Notes: generated by a model from the sequence alone, not told the origin. Counted from the first letter of the stretch, positions 17,696-26,810 are shown. The stretch: DNA of 64,000 bases from Streptomyces europaeiscabiei (GCF_036346855.1 NZ_CP107841.1:3104001-3168000), one strand, 5' to 3'. Numbers and translations: made by a program.

Positions 17696-18718
17696 TCAGC
17701 GTCGGCGGGCCGCCGGTTCCAGGGCGGGGTTGGCGAAGCTGCTGTCGGCCGGGTTGATGACCGTGCCGGGGGTGACGATGGCGTCGATGCGGTCCAGGAC
17801 CGCGGGGTCCAGGACCACGTCGGCCGCGGGCAGTTGCGTCTCCAGATGCTGGAGCGTGCGCGGGCCGATGAGGACCGAGACGACCGAGGGATGGTTGAGC
17901 GCGAACGCGATGGCCATCTCGATCAGCGTCACTCCGTTGTCCTCGGCCAGGTGGGCGAGGGCTTCGGCCGCCTCCAGCTTTCGCTGGTTGACCGGCAGGG
18001 ACATGTCGAAGCGGTCAGCGAGGCGCTGCCGGGCCGGTGACGGGGTGGGCAGGTCGGCGTCCTGGCGCCAGCGGCCCGAGAGCCAGCCACCGGCGAGCGG
18101 ACTGTAGGTGATCACTCCCATGCCGTGCCGGGCCGCGGTCGGCAGGACATCGGCCTCGATGCCTCGCACGAGCATGGAGTACGGGGCCTGTTCGCACACG
18201 AACCGCTCCAGGCACCTGTCGTGGGCGGCCCACTGGGCTTCGACGATCTGACTGCCGGGGAAGGTGGAGGAGCCGAGGTAGCGGACCTTGCCCTGGCGTA
18301 CCAGGTCCGTCAGGGCGCCCAAGGTCTCTTCGATGTCCGTGTCGAGTGAGGGCCGGTGCACCTGGTAGAGGTCGATGTAGTCGGTTCCCAGCCGGCGCAG
18401 CGAGTCCTCGACGGCCCGCATGATCCAGCGTCGGGAGTTGCCGCGCTGGTTGGGGTCGTCCCCCATGGGGTTGTGGAACTTGGTGGCCAGGACGATGTCG
18501 TCCCGGCGGCCCTTGATGGCCCGTCCGACGATCTCCTCGGACTCGCCGTGGGAGTAGACGTCGGCGGTGTCGATGAAGTTGATGCCGGCGTCCAGGGCGC
18601 GTTGGATGGTCCGGGTGGCCTCGTCGTGGTCGGGGTTGCCCCACGGGCCGAACATCATCGCGCCCAGGCACATTTCGCTGACGGACAGGCCGGTCCGGCC
18701 CAGCAGACGGTGCTCCAT
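17696..18718 (-). CDS. aldo/keto reductase (AKR, 340 residues)
   Basis: Start [20 protein letters not shown] with GGAG 6 nt upstream; a Met four codons earlier is less likely. D50 and Y55 ([14 protein letters not shown]), K80 (LATKFHNP) and H121 (YQVHRP) form the catalytic tetrad. The [12 protein letters not shown] block is typical of the larger AKR class related to YajO or voltage-channel beta subunits. Same strand as the MFS gene upstream (about 80 bp gap) and the smaller AKR downstream. Confidence 0.9.
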   Translation of the reverse strand: MEHRLLGRTGLSVSEMCLGAMMFGPWGNPDHDEATRTIQRALDAGINFIDTADVYSHGESEEIVGRAIKGRRDDIVLATKFHNPMGDDPNQRGNSRRWIMRAVEDSLRRLGTDYIDLYQVHRPSLDTDIEETLGALTDLVRQGKVRYLGSSTFPGSQIVEAQWAAHDRCLERFVCEQAPYSMLVRGIEADVLPTAARHGMGVITYSPLAGGWLSGRWRQDADLPTPSPARQRLADRFDMSLPVNQRKLEAAEALAHLAEDNGVTLIEMAIAFALNHPSVVSVLIGPRTLQHLETQLPAADVVLDPAVLDRIDAIVTPGTVINPADSSFANPALEPAARRR

Positions 18719-18801
18719 GGTGATCTCCATCTGTCTTGTACGGCTTGCTCGGATCGAGGTGTCGGATGCGCAAGGGGAGGGCCTGGCCTCCCCTTGCGGT
18801 G

Positions 18802-20055
18802 TCAGCTCCGCGCTGATTCCGTCTTGCGGTGGGAGGAGGCCAGCAGGCCCAGCGGCAGCAGGGCCGTGAGAGCGAAGGCGAAGCCGGTCAGCGACGGGCC
18901 CTTGAGGCCCAGGCTGGAGGTCAGGGCGATGCCGCCGAGCCAGGAGCCCGCGGCGATGCCGACCTGGAAGGCGGACGTGGCCAGGGCCATGGGCAGGGAC
19001 CGGCCGGCTCCGGCGATGCGGACGACCTCACCGACGACGATCGGGTTGTTGGCGAAGCCGGCTGCGCCGAGCAGCACGACCAGGACCACGGCCACGACGC
19101 TGTTGGTCGCCCACAGGGTGATGGCACCCAGGATCGCGGCCGTGACTGCGGTGGCCGGGATCAGCGTGGTGTAGGGCCGGCGGTCGCCGAGGCGTCCGCC
19201 GACCGTGGTGCCGGCCAGGGCGCCGATGCCGAAGCCGAGCATCGCCAGCGGTACCACGGCACTCGCGAGGTGGGCCCGCTCGGTCAGCAGCGGGGCGACG
19301 TAGCTGTAGGCGGCCATGATGCCGGCCTGGATGAGCGCGATGGCCAGGTAGACCAGCCACAGGCGCGGATGCTTGAGCGCGGCCGTCTCGGCGCGCAGAG
19401 ATGTGTCGGCGCGTGTGGTGTCGGCGGGCAGCCGGCGGGCCACCACCACGGCGGCGGCCACGGCGAGAGCGGCGAGCATCCAGAAGGGGGCCTGCCAGCC
19501 GCCCAGCTGGCCGGCTGCCGTACCGAGCGGGACGCCGACGATGTTGGCGAGGGTGATGCCGCCGACCATCACGCCCGTGGCACGGGTGCTGGCGGCCGGT
19601 CCCGCAGCCGCGGTCGCCACCACCGCGCCCACGGCCCAGAAGGTGCCGTTGCCCAGCGCGGCGGCAACCCGGCCGACGATCGCGAGCCCCAAGCTGGAGC
19701 TGAGCGCGCTGACGACGTGCCCCGCGGCGAAGACCAGCAGCGCGGCGACCAGGGCCGAGCGACGCGGCAGGCGCCGGGTCGCCAGGGACATCACGGGCGC
19801 GCCGATCATCATGCCGACGGCGAAGGCGGTGATCAGCGTCCCGGCGCTGGAGACGCTGACACCCAGGGCGCCGGAAATCTCCGGCAACAGGCCCGAGACG
19901 ACGAACTCGCTGGTGCCCATGATGAAGGTGATGGCACCCAGCAGCCACACCACCGGCGGCAGCTTGACCTTCCCGGCGGGCGCTGCCGTGCCGCCGTCAC
20001 CTGTGAGGAGTGCGGCGGCCGAGGGATCCGGCTTCGTGGACGAGGGGGAACTCAC
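18802..20055 (-). CDS. MFS efflux transporter (DHA1 type)
   Basis: 417 residues from a GTG with AAAGGA 7-8 nt upstream. Twelve hydrophobic segments follow a 35-residue soluble N-terminus. The first membrane helix contains FIMGTSEFVVSGLLPEISG, the signature of the AraJ/Cmx-type drug-H+ antiporters, and the loop 2-3 motif is RRLPRRSALV. Likely exports a toxic small molecule or sugar; heads a transcript with two AKR genes. Confidence 0.9.
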   Translation of the reverse strand: MSSPSSTKPDPSAAALLTGDGGTAAPAGKVKLPPVVWLLGAITFIMGTSEFVVSGLLPEISGALGVSVSSAGTLITAFAVGMMIGAPVMSLATRRLPRRSALVAALLVFAAGHVVSALSSSLGLAIVGRVAAALGNGTFWAVGAVVATAAAGPAASTRATGVMVGGITLANIVGVPLGTAAGQLGGWQAPFWMLAALAVAAAVVVARRLPADTTRADTSLRAETAALKHPRLWLVYLAIALIQAGIMAAYSYVAPLLTERAHLASAVVPLAMLGFGIGALAGTTVGGRLGDRRPYTTLIPATAVTAAILGAITLWATNSVVAVVLVVLLGAAGFANNPIVVGEVVRIAGAGRSLPMALATSAFQVGIAAGSWLGGIALTSSLGLKGPSLTGFAFALTALLPLGLLASSHRKTESARS

Positions 20056-20070
20056 TGACGATCCTTTCAA

Positions 20071-20720
20071 GAGAGCCGGCGCGGGCCCCGGTCATCCGGA
20101 GGCGTTCCGGTAAAGCGGCATGCGCGCCGTAGGTGGTGCGGGCGGAGCACTTCTGGCCCGCCGCAATCCACGAAACCAGCAGCCGAGCCCGGCAGACAGT
20201 CACGCTTGTGAGGGGTAACAGCAGAGACCCCCTCACGCCGAGAACGCGAGCGTGTACACCGCGAATCGGGGTAACGACTGCGGCACGGGAGGCAGGCCGT
20301 CCTCACCGATGCTCGCGCAGGTGGTCAGCACCGCCGCACGCCGGGCGGAGCAGATCGAGCCGGACCGCGACGGTGACGCCTCCTGCTACCTGCACGAGGC
20401 CGCCGCCCTGATCACCGACAGCGCCGGGCCGCGCCTGAACTGGGCTGCCCGCGCCCGTCACCCGCAGGGAGATCCACCTCGGTGCTGTACCCGGGCCTGC
20501 CCGAGAACAGGCTTACCGGAGCCCTCGGCGCGAGCAAGTCGACGCTGGCCCGTACCTGGCCGACCGCGCAGGTCCGCTCGCTCGATGATCTGCGCGGCGT
20601 CGTGGGTGACGACTTCCCTGCCCGTCCTGCGTGTCGTCCCTGCACCCCGCTCTACTCGACCGAGGGCTTGGACCATGGAGGAGAACCAGCTCGGCATGCT
20701 CGGCCTCATGCCGAACGCTG
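20071..20720. other. gene-free stretch with coding debris
   Basis: No intact gene. Short protein-like stretches are visible on the plus strand (DASCYLHEAAALITDSAGP near 20370-20435; then LGASKSTLARTWPTAQVRSL near 20530-20585) in different frames and without starts. These are probably remnants; I cannot assign families. Confidence 0.4.
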
Positions 20721-20726
20721 CCCGAC

Positions 20727-20758
20727 TTGCACCTGACGTTGGCGTCAGGTTTTAGCGT
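20727..20758 (+). promoter_or_regulatory. MerR-type promoter/operator of quinone oxidoreductase
   Basis: A -35-like TTGCAC, then a perfect 8-bp inverted repeat ACCTGACG-TTGG-CGTCAGGT, then TAGCGT as -10, spacer about 20 bp. The overlong spacer filled by a dyad is the hallmark of MerR-controlled promoters. About 100 bp before the oxidoreductase start. Confidence 0.75.
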
Positions 20759-20860
20759 GGTGGCTGTTGGCGCTCCGCGGCTCCCTGCGGACATCGCCTT
20801 TCTACGTCAGCGATCTTCCGCGTCTGCTGTGAGCAGGTGCGCCCGACAGCAGGAGTACTC

Positions 20861-21796
20861 ATGCGCGCAGCCGTTTACCGTTCGCTCGGCGGCCCGGACG
20901 TCGTCGAGGTCGCCGAAGTCGACAAGCCTGTACCGGGCCTGAGCGAGATTCGTATCAAGGTCCAGGCGGCCGGGCTCAATCCGACCGATGTGGCGGCTTG
21001 GAGCGGGGGCTTCTTCCCCGCTCCGCCGGAGGGGGTCGCCTATGGCCTCGGCTGGGATGTCGCCGGCATTGTCGACGCCGTCGGCCCGGGGATCCACTGG
21101 AAGCCCGGACAGAGCGTCATCGCGTTCAGCCACGGCTTGCCCCTGGGGCTGAACCGGGGCCAGGCCGAGTACATCGTGGTTCCTTCCCAGGCGATCGCCG
21201 CGGCGCCCGCCGGTGTCGACCCCGTCCACGCCGCCACCATCCCCCTCAACGGCCTGACCGCCGCCCAGTCCGTCGAACTGCTCGGCATCCAGGCGGGCCA
21301 GACCGTGCTCATCACCGGGGCGGAGGGAGCGGTCGGCGGCTACGCGGTGCAGCTGGCCAAGCGCCGGGGAGCCGTGGTCATCGCCAGTGACCTCTCGTCC
21401 GACGGCGAGTTCGCGACGAAGGTGGCGGGGGCCGACGTATACGTGCCGGCGTCGCAGCCGCTCGTCGAGACCGTCCGCACGGTGCGCCCCGAAGGAGTCG
21501 ACGCCGTTCTCGACACAGCCAGGCTGGGGCAGACCGCCATCGGTGCGGTGGCGGACGGCGGCAGGTTCGTGACCACACGGCTCGACGCCCTGCCTCAGAC
21601 CGAGCGAGGCATCCGGGTCCTCCTGACGCAGGTCGGCCCGGACGCGGCGACGCTTTCGACGCTGTCCGATCTGGCCGCGGCCGGACACCTGGCGCTGCGC
21701 GTGGCCGAGACCTACCCGCTGCAGGATGCCGCGCAGGCATACGCCCGCATGATCAAGGGCGGGCTCCAGGGGCGTGTCGTCCTCACCATGGACTGA
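20861..21796 (+). CDS. NADPH:quinone oxidoreductase (zeta-crystallin/MDR type)
   Basis: 311 residues; ATG at 20861 with AGGAG 6 nt upstream. N-terminal GroES-like fold (MRAAVYRSLGGPDVVEV, KVQAAGLNPTDVAAWSG), then a Rossmann domain with the nucleotide motif TGAEGAVGGYAVQLAKRRGA. No Cys cluster or His-Glu pair for zinc, as expected for quinone reductases. Reduces quinones or enones with NADPH. A MerR-type operator precedes it and two hairpins follow, so it is a single-gene transcript within the MerR regulon. Confidence 0.9.
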   Translation: MRAAVYRSLGGPDVVEVAEVDKPVPGLSEIRIKVQAAGLNPTDVAAWSGGFFPAPPEGVAYGLGWDVAGIVDAVGPGIHWKPGQSVIAFSHGLPLGLNRGQAEYIVVPSQAIAAAPAGVDPVHAATIPLNGLTAAQSVELLGIQAGQTVLITGAEGAVGGYAVQLAKRRGAVVIASDLSSDGEFATKVAGADVYVPASQPLVETVRTVRPEGVDAVLDTARLGQTAIGAVADGGRFVTTRLDALPQTERGIRVLLTQVGPDAATLSTLSDLAAAGHLALRVAETYPLQDAAQAYARMIKGGLQGRVVLTMD

Positions 21797-21822
21797 GCGC
21801 GACGCCCACCCTCTCGTACGAC

Positions 21823-21850
21823 GGCCTCTGTCCCGGCTGGGACAGAGGCC
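21823..21850 (+). terminator. terminator of quinone oxidoreductase
   Basis: Perfect 12-bp stem GGCCTCTGTCCC / GGGACAGAGGCC with a GGCT loop, 27 nt after the stop codon; no U-run. Confidence 0.8.
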
Positions 21851-21954
21851 GCCGCTGTCCGGTACCGGACGCACAGGCCGCGGCGAGGCCGTGCAGCCAG
21901 GCGGATGACGTTTCGCGCGCGGCGACCCCACCGAGGCGACGATGGGGTCGGTAG

Positions 21955-22010
21955 CTGAGGCGGTCTTGGCGCACACCACTGATGAGTGGTGTGCGCCAAG
22001 ACCGCCTCAG
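21955..22010. terminator. 26-bp perfect hairpin overlapping merR stop
   Basis: Arms of 26 bp without mismatch around a GATG loop. The right arm contains the stop codon of the convergent MerR gene. It can end transcription from both sides. Confidence 0.85.
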
Positions 22011-22405
22011 GCGGTACTGGCGGCGATGCCGCCGCGTACGGGGTGGCTGTGGTGCGGGTGGCTGGGGTCCGTCGCCACCTCGATGATCTCGTCGAGGCGG
22101 GCGCGCACTGCCGTCAGGTCGTTGATCTGGCGGTCGATGCGGGCCCGTTCGGTGATGAGGCTGTCGCTGAACCCGACGGGCGAGGGGCCCTCGTTCATGC
22201 ACCGCGGCAGGACCTCGCGAACAAGCCTGCTCGCCAGGCCGGCGGCGTACAACTGCTGGATCATCCTGACCCGGGCGACCGCGCCCTCCGGGTACTGACG
22301 CTGCCCCCCACCGGTACGGGTGGCACCGAGCAGCCCCTGCTCCTCGTAGTACCGCAGTGCCCGGACGCTCACCCCCGCCTGTTCGGCGACCTCTCCGATC
22401 CGCAT
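22007..22405 (-). CDS. MerR-family regulator of the local redox genes
   Basis: 132 residues; MRIGEVAEQAGVSVRALRYY starts 6 nt behind GGAGG. Winged helix-turn-helix plus dimer helix, short effector domain with one Cys (LPRCMNEGP). It resembles one-cysteine MerR regulators that answer electrophiles or thiol stress, but the ligand is unproven. Three operators of one design lie before the quinone oxidoreductase, before this gene and before the SDR/DJ-1 operon, making it the obvious controller of all three. Confidence 0.9.
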   Translation of the reverse strand: MRIGEVAEQAGVSVRALRYYEEQGLLGATRTGGGQRQYPEGAVARVRMIQQLYAAGLASRLVREVLPRCMNEGPSPVGFSDSLITERARIDRQINDLTAVRARLDEIIEVATDPSHPHHSHPVRGGIAASTA

Positions 22406-22439
22406 TGCTCCTCCTTGCCGGGTTGGCGTGGCGCCAGAG

Positions 22440-22471
22440 TTGCCCCTGACGTCAGTGTGAGGTTTCAGCGT
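22440..22471 (+). promoter_or_regulatory. MerR-type operator upstream of merR
   Basis: TTGCCC-CTGACGTCAGTGTGAGG-TTTCAGCGT follows the same plan as the sites at 20727 and 24495. It lies 35-66 bp upstream of merR but is oriented away from it; a dyad of this kind can still autoregulate merR. Confidence 0.65.
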
Positions 22472-22555
22472 AGCTGACGTCGTCATCACGGGCCCTTCTT
22501 CTTGTCCGGGCAGGAGCGTGCCGGATCACGGTGAAATCAGGTGGACATGCCGATC

Positions 22556-22587
22556 TGGCGCATGCCATCCGTGGATGGCATGCGCCA
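22556..22587 (-). terminator. hairpin after the SDR/DJ-1 operon
   Basis: Perfect 15-bp inverted repeat TGGCGCATGCCATCC / GGATGGCATGCGCCA with a 2-bp centre, 36 nt downstream of the DJ-1-like stop. Confidence 0.7.
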
Positions 22588-22622
22588 AGTCTGTGGTCCC
22601 GGCGGTGCCGGGAGGGTGAGGG

Positions 22623-23630
22623 TCAGTGGCTCGGCAGGAGGGTGCGCAGGCGTGCGGTGTGCTCGTCGATGGCCTGGGGGCCGTTGCTGGTGAGCAGGCG
22701 GACGCCTTCCTCCCAGATGACCTTGATGGCGGTCGGGTTGGTAGTCGTCTCCACCTTGTAGCCGGCGTTCCTGAGGGCTTCGTCGATGAAGTAGCCCATC
22801 CGCACCTTCTTGCCGGGGATCTTGAGGTAGCCGTTGCTGAGGACGAAGAGTTCGGCGGACTTGGCGACCGTGGTCACCCGCACACCGTTGAAGGCGTGGT
22901 CGAGGTCGGTGATGACGGTGCCGTCGGTGCTCACCCGGTACTTGGCCGAGGCCATGGCGATGGGGGCGTGGCAGATCAGCGAGATCAGCACCTGGTTCTC
23001 GCGCAGGGTGTGCAGGAGTTCGCCGAGCCAGGGGTTGTCGACGAAGTCGACCATGGGGGCGTGGCCGCCGGGCATGTGCACGAAGTCGAACGCGCTCAGG
23101 TCGAAGGTGTCCTCGGGGTCGCGGTGTCTGTGCACGAGTTGCTCGATGGACAGGTAGCTGTGCTCCGGCAGGTCCTGCATCGACTTGATCAGGTCGTCAC
23201 GCAGCACCACGACCTCTTTGTCGCTGCCTGGCAGCGACTCGGAGACGGGCAGGCGGCCCAGGTAGCGGCGGGCGAGGGCGAGTTCGCTGTCCCGGCGGGC
23301 GACGAGTCCTGGCCGTTTGGCACGGAAGGTGTCGACATCGAAGCGGAACGCCTGTGCCGCGGTGGCGGAGACCGTTGCGGAGCTGAACTTGGCGCCGGCG
23401 TGCATCGACAGGGCCAGGCCGTTGATCTCGAGCTGCGGGACGAGCCCGCCGGGGGTGGCGAAGGTGAAGTCGTACTCGTCGCCGAATTCCATGAGGATCT
23501 GCGCCAGTTCGACCAGATAGAACCCGGTGGAGACGCCGGGGTGGTCTGCCGGTGCGGTGAGCGGGAGAAGAGCAGCCGACGGGACGACGATCAGTGCCTT
23601 GGGCCTGGACGAGGAGGTGGGGGCGTTCAT
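22623..23630 (-). CDS. DJ-1/PfpI-family protein (class I glutamine amidotransferase fold)
   Basis: 335 residues from MNAPTSSSRPKALIVV. The nucleophile elbow is ISLICHAPIAMA, with C220 and H221 as in Hsp31-type DJ-1 proteins; VHMPGGHAPMVDF upstream forms the other side of the site. Long members of this family act as glyoxalase III, deglycase or chaperone. Size and the AGYKVETTTNPTAIKVIWEE tail fit. It is the second gene of the SDR operon driven by a MerR-type promoter, pointing to defence against reactive carbonyls or quinones. Confidence 0.88.
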   Translation of the reverse strand: MNAPTSSSRPKALIVVPSAALLPLTAPADHPGVSTGFYLVELAQILMEFGDEYDFTFATPGGLVPQLEINGLALSMHAGAKFSSATVSATAAQAFRFDVDTFRAKRPGLVARRDSELALARRYLGRLPVSESLPGSDKEVVVLRDDLIKSMQDLPEHSYLSIEQLVHRHRDPEDTFDLSAFDFVHMPGGHAPMVDFVDNPWLGELLHTLRENQVLISLICHAPIAMASAKYRVSTDGTVITDLDHAFNGVRVTTVAKSAELFVLSNGYLKIPGKKVRMGYFIDEALRNAGYKVETTTNPTAIKVIWEEGVRLLTSNGPQAIDEHTARLRTLLPSH

Positions 23631-23721
23631 GGCGGGCCTTCTTTCATGCTGCGAGCTGGGGGAATGGAGGGCGCGCTTATCGGTCACGGACCGTCGCGCC
23701 GTGGTGGGCGATCCTGGGATG

Positions 23722-24432
23722 TCAGGCGGCGGTCGCGGCCGGTGTGTAGACCACGGCGGGGTCCAGAGCCAGGTTGGCCTTGGCCCGCGCGGACAGCGCG
23801 TCGGCGATGACCTCGGACTGCTTGGCCTCGACCCCGTCGAGTGCGGCCCTGACAACGTCGGCCGGATCGTTCTTCTCGAACGGCTGACCTTTAGCCATGT
23901 CGGTGTCGGTGGGTCCCAGATACAGGCCGGTGACCAGGGTGTTCTGCCGCGAGAGTTCCAGGCGGACACTGTTGGTCAGGCTCCACGCGGCGGCCTTGGC
24001 CGCGCTGTAGGCGCCCCAGTGCTCGGAGGGGACCCAGGATGCGACCGACAGGACGTTGACGATCGCCCCGCCGCCGCCCGCCTTCAGGATCGGGGCGAAG
24101 GCACGGATCATGTGCAACGGTCCGTAGTAGGCGGTGTCCATTTCCAGTTCGATCTGGTCCAGGTCCCCGTTGACCAGGTCATTGATGGTGATGATGCCGG
24201 CGTTGTTGACCAGCAGCGTCACGTCCGAGGCGGCTTCCGCCACGGCGGCGACGGAAGCCGGGTCGGTGATGTCGAGTGCCAGCACCTCCGCTCCGGGCAG
24301 ATCAACGCTCTCGGGGTTGCGTGCGGTGGCGTACACCTTCGTCGCTCCCCGCTCCAGCAGCTGGGTGACGAAGTGGCGGCCGAGGCCGCGGCTCGCACCG
24401 GTGACAAGGGCGACGGAGCTGGCGATGTGCAT
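23722..24432 (-). CDS. short-chain dehydrogenase/reductase
   Basis: 236 residues. Rossmann motif TGASRGLGR near the N-terminus, NNAG at LLVNNAGIITIND, catalytic Ser in NVLSVASWVPS and the YSAAK tetrad motif. A classical SDR, NAD(P)H-dependent; substrate unknown. First gene of the operon with the DJ-1-like gene (91 bp gap). The MerR-type promoter is 60-95 bp upstream. Confidence 0.9.
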   Translation of the reverse strand: MHIASSVALVTGASRGLGRHFVTQLLERGATKVYATARNPESVDLPGAEVLALDITDPASVAAVAEAASDVTLLVNNAGIITINDLVNGDLDQIELEMDTAYYGPLHMIRAFAPILKAGGGGAIVNVLSVASWVPSEHWGAYSAAKAAAWSLTNSVRLELSRQNTLVTGLYLGPTDTDMAKGQPFEKNDPADVVRAALDGVEAKQSEVIADALSARAKANLALDPAVVYTPAATAA

Positions 24433-24494
24433 GGGGGTGGTCCTTCACGTAGGTATGCATCGTCGGCAGCGCCCTGATGGGCCCGACAACAGCC

Positions 24495-24526
24495 ACGCTA
24501 GAACCTCACGCTAACGTCAGGTGCAA
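24495..24526 (-). promoter_or_regulatory. MerR-type promoter/operator of the SDR/DJ-1 operon
   Basis: On the minus strand: TTGCAC as -35, CCTGACGTTAGCGTGAGG as dyad, TAGCGT as -10. Nearly identical to the site at 20727, extending past the -10 into GG and CTGTTG. Confidence 0.75.
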
Positions 24527-24544
24527 GTCTTTTCAGGGTGAGAC

Positions 24545-24893
24545 GAGAAGGCAGACGCCGCTGCCTCACGGTGATCCCCGCGCCGTCGCGCGGGCGGGCG
24601 GCGGCCGACCAGCAGCACCAGGCCGGAGTCGGGCCGGGTGGCTTCAAAGCCTGGCCTGGGTGCGGGATTCGGAATGCTTGTCCGCCCCCGGCTTACGGTG
24701 AACTCCCCTGCGGCACGGACGCGACGGCGGCGCGGGGCGTGTAGAGCTGGGGCGCGAAGGTGTTTTCCTCCCAGCCGCATGTCCGTCGATCCCCGCTGCC
24801 CAGCCTCTCCTCCAGCCCTTCGCGCTGTCGACTGCGGTCTTAATCGTCGTTCGCGGGCGATTCTTCTCGAGGCTCGCGAGCCGCAGGATCACC
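24545..24893. other. intergenic, nothing recognised
   Basis: About 350 bp between the SDR promoter and the TetR gene. No start/ribosome-site pair and no motif found on either strand. Confidence 0.5.
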
Positions 24894-25523
24894 TCATGTT
24901 GCGGCATGCCGGGCGTCGGTGGGGTGGTGGGTGACGAGGAGTTGCCAGGTCAGTTCGGCCATCTCGTTCGGTGTGCGGGGGCTGTCGCGTTGGAGCCAGT
25001 CGGTGGCCACACCGAGGAGTGCCCCGGCGGTGAATGCGGCGGGTACGTCGTGGGGGATGTCGGTCGTCGAGACGCTGTCCGGCGCAGCGCCGGCGTTGAG
25101 GCGCACGGTGACGTGGACGTTGGCGGAGATGCGGCTGCGGATGTGGTCGATGACGCGGGCGCTGCCCTGTGGTCCCAGGAGGCTGCGGTAGAGGCCGGCG
25201 TGTTCGGCGAGGTTCTCGAAGAACGCGACGAGTGATCGGGCGGGTTCCGCATCCGGGGCCGCCGGAGCGGGGTCGAGGGCGGGGAGGGACTCGATGAGGG
25301 TGTCGATCGTCGCGGTGCAGGCGGCCTCGGCCAGTTCGTGCACGTCCCGGTAGTGGTCGTAGAAGGTCGTGCGGTTCACCCCGGCCTGTTCCGCCACGTC
25401 CGCGACGCTGATCTGCCCCAGGTCCTGCTCCTCGACGAGCTTGATCAGTGCTCCCTGCAGGGCTGCGTGAGTACGCCGTACGCGGCGGTCGCCTGCCGGT
25501 GCGTTCCGTCGGGACGTGGTCAT
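24894..25523 (-). CDS. TetR-family transcriptional regulator
   Basis: 209 residues from MTTSRRNAPAGDRRVRRTHA. The DNA-binding domain (about 15-65) contains ISVADVAEQAGVNRTTFYDH. The C-terminal ligand domain is of the TetR_C type seen with repressors of dehydrogenases. Divergent from an SDR gene; a pair of palindromes starts 18 bp upstream of its start codon, so it probably represses itself and the SDR. Confidence 0.9.
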   Translation of the reverse strand: MTTSRRNAPAGDRRVRRTHAALQGALIKLVEEQDLGQISVADVAEQAGVNRTTFYDHYRDVHELAEAACTATIDTLIESLPALDPAPAAPDAEPARSLVAFFENLAEHAGLYRSLLGPQGSARVIDHIRSRISANVHVTVRLNAGAAPDSVSTTDIPHDVPAAFTAGALLGVATDWLQRDSPRTPNEMAELTWQLLVTHHPTDARHAAT

Positions 25524-25541
25524 GGCCCACACTCTACCTAA

Positions 25542-25573
25542 CCGACAAGTGTTGGTTTTCCGACGAGTGTCGG
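25542..25573. promoter_or_regulatory. tandem TetR operators
   Basis: Two 14-bp dyads in a row, CCGACAAGTGTTGG and CCGACGAGTGTCGG, separated by TTTT; the second is a perfect 5-bp-arm palindrome. Located between the TetR start and the divergent SDR. Confidence 0.75.
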
Positions 25574-25927
25574 ATACTGTGTTATCTGAAGTAGAGCTTC
25601 CGGTCGAATGACGAACCCCCATGGAGCTCACCGTGGACGAAGCCAAGTGGGCGCCAGGCAGTGCGCCCTGATCGCCCCGACGTCTTTGATCACCGGGAAG
25701 AGGGAGACATCGTCGTACTGCTGACCGAGGCTCCCGGGGGACTGGAGGAGGCAGCCCTTGGTACCGCAGGACTGATCTGCCCCGCCGGGTTCCACCCGCA
25801 AGGGGCTGAGAGCGCGGACGACGGTCCCCAGTTCGAGATTGCGGGTCGACATCAGACCCGCAAATCCCCCACGAGGCGTTACCAGCAGACGATCGCTGCG
25901 GCGCCGGAACAGACAAGGAGTAGTGCA

Positions 25928-26701
25928 ATGCAGGGACTCAACACAAAGCGCATCGTCGTCGCCGGAGGTGCCTCCGGGATCGGCGCGGCCACCGCCGAGC
26001 GGCTCGCGGCCGAGGGCGCGGCGGTCGTGGTCGGTGACATCAATATCGACGCGGCCGAGGCCACCGCCAAGCGCATCACCAGTACGGGCGCAACGGCTTT
26101 CGCCGTCGAGTTCGATCTCGCCGATGAGCGTTCGGTTCGTGCGCTCGTCGACACCGCCGTCTCCCAACTCGGCGGCGTCGACGGCCTCTACAACGTCGCC
26201 GCCGACGTCTCGGCGGAGACCTTGGGCCGTGACGGCGATCTGCTCGACATGGACCCGGCCGTATGGCGGCGCACCCTGGAAGTGAACCTGATCGGCTTCG
26301 CGCTCACCAGCCGCGCTGTCCTTCCCCTCCTGCTGGAACAGGGCGGTGGTGCCATCGTCAACACCTCCTCCCTCGCGGCGCACGTGGGCGACCACCAGCG
26401 CGCGGCGTACCAGACAAGCAAGGCGGGGATCAACGCACTCACCCGTCACATCGCCTCCCGCTGGGGCAAGCAGGGCATCCGCTGCAATTGCGTGTCTCCC
26501 GGAGTCGTCTTGACCGAATCCGCGCAGACGATGGCTCTGAGTCCGGAGGCGCTGGAATTCACCCGCATGACGCTTCCCAGCCCCCGCTTCGGCAAGCCGG
26601 AAGACCTGGCCGGCATCGTGGCGTTCCTCCTGTCCGACGACGGCGAGTGGATCAACGGGCAGGTCTGGTCGGTCAACGGCGGCGCGATGCTCCGCGAGTA
26701 G
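25928..26701 (+). CDS. short-chain dehydrogenase/reductase
   Basis: 257 residues; ATG at 25928 with AAGGAG 7 nt before it. Cofactor motif GGASGIGAATAERL with an acidic residue at VVVGDINIDAA, implying NAD(H) preference. Catalytic motif YQTSKAG. NVAAD stands where most have NAAG. C-terminus GQVWSVNGGAM is typical of the FabG-like group. About 400 bp separate it from the divergent TetR gene that probably regulates it. Confidence 0.9.
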   Translation: MQGLNTKRIVVAGGASGIGAATAERLAAEGAAVVVGDINIDAAEATAKRITSTGATAFAVEFDLADERSVRALVDTAVSQLGGVDGLYNVAADVSAETLGRDGDLLDMDPAVWRRTLEVNLIGFALTSRAVLPLLLEQGGGAIVNTSSLAAHVGDHQRAAYQTSKAGINALTRHIASRWGKQGIRCNCVSPGVVLTESAQTMALSPEALEFTRMTLPSPRFGKPEDLAGIVAFLLSDDGEWINGQVWSVNGGAMLRE

Positions 26702-26702
26702 C

Positions 26703-26810
26703 GACCACGAAGTCCTGCGAGTCCTTGGGCCTGCTCGCGGTTTTGATCGTGAGGTTGAGACAGGTCTTGGCCCAGTCGACGAGGGTGCCGGCGCAGGCGC
26801 GGTCGGGTAC
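26703..26810 (-). pseudogene. transposase C-terminal remnant (IS5-like)
   Basis: The minus strand reads LVDWAKTCLNLTIKTASRPK and then DSQDFVV, matching the part of IS5-group DDE transposases just before the RRWVVERT block. No start, no catalytic residues, only about 36 codons. Confidence 0.45.

Noticed and set aside
20727..20758. Treating the MerR dyads as further copies of CTGACG-N3-CGTCAG
   Set aside because: The centre is 4 bp rather than 3 and the -35/-10 elements flank the dyad as in MerR promoters, so the two motif families were kept apart.
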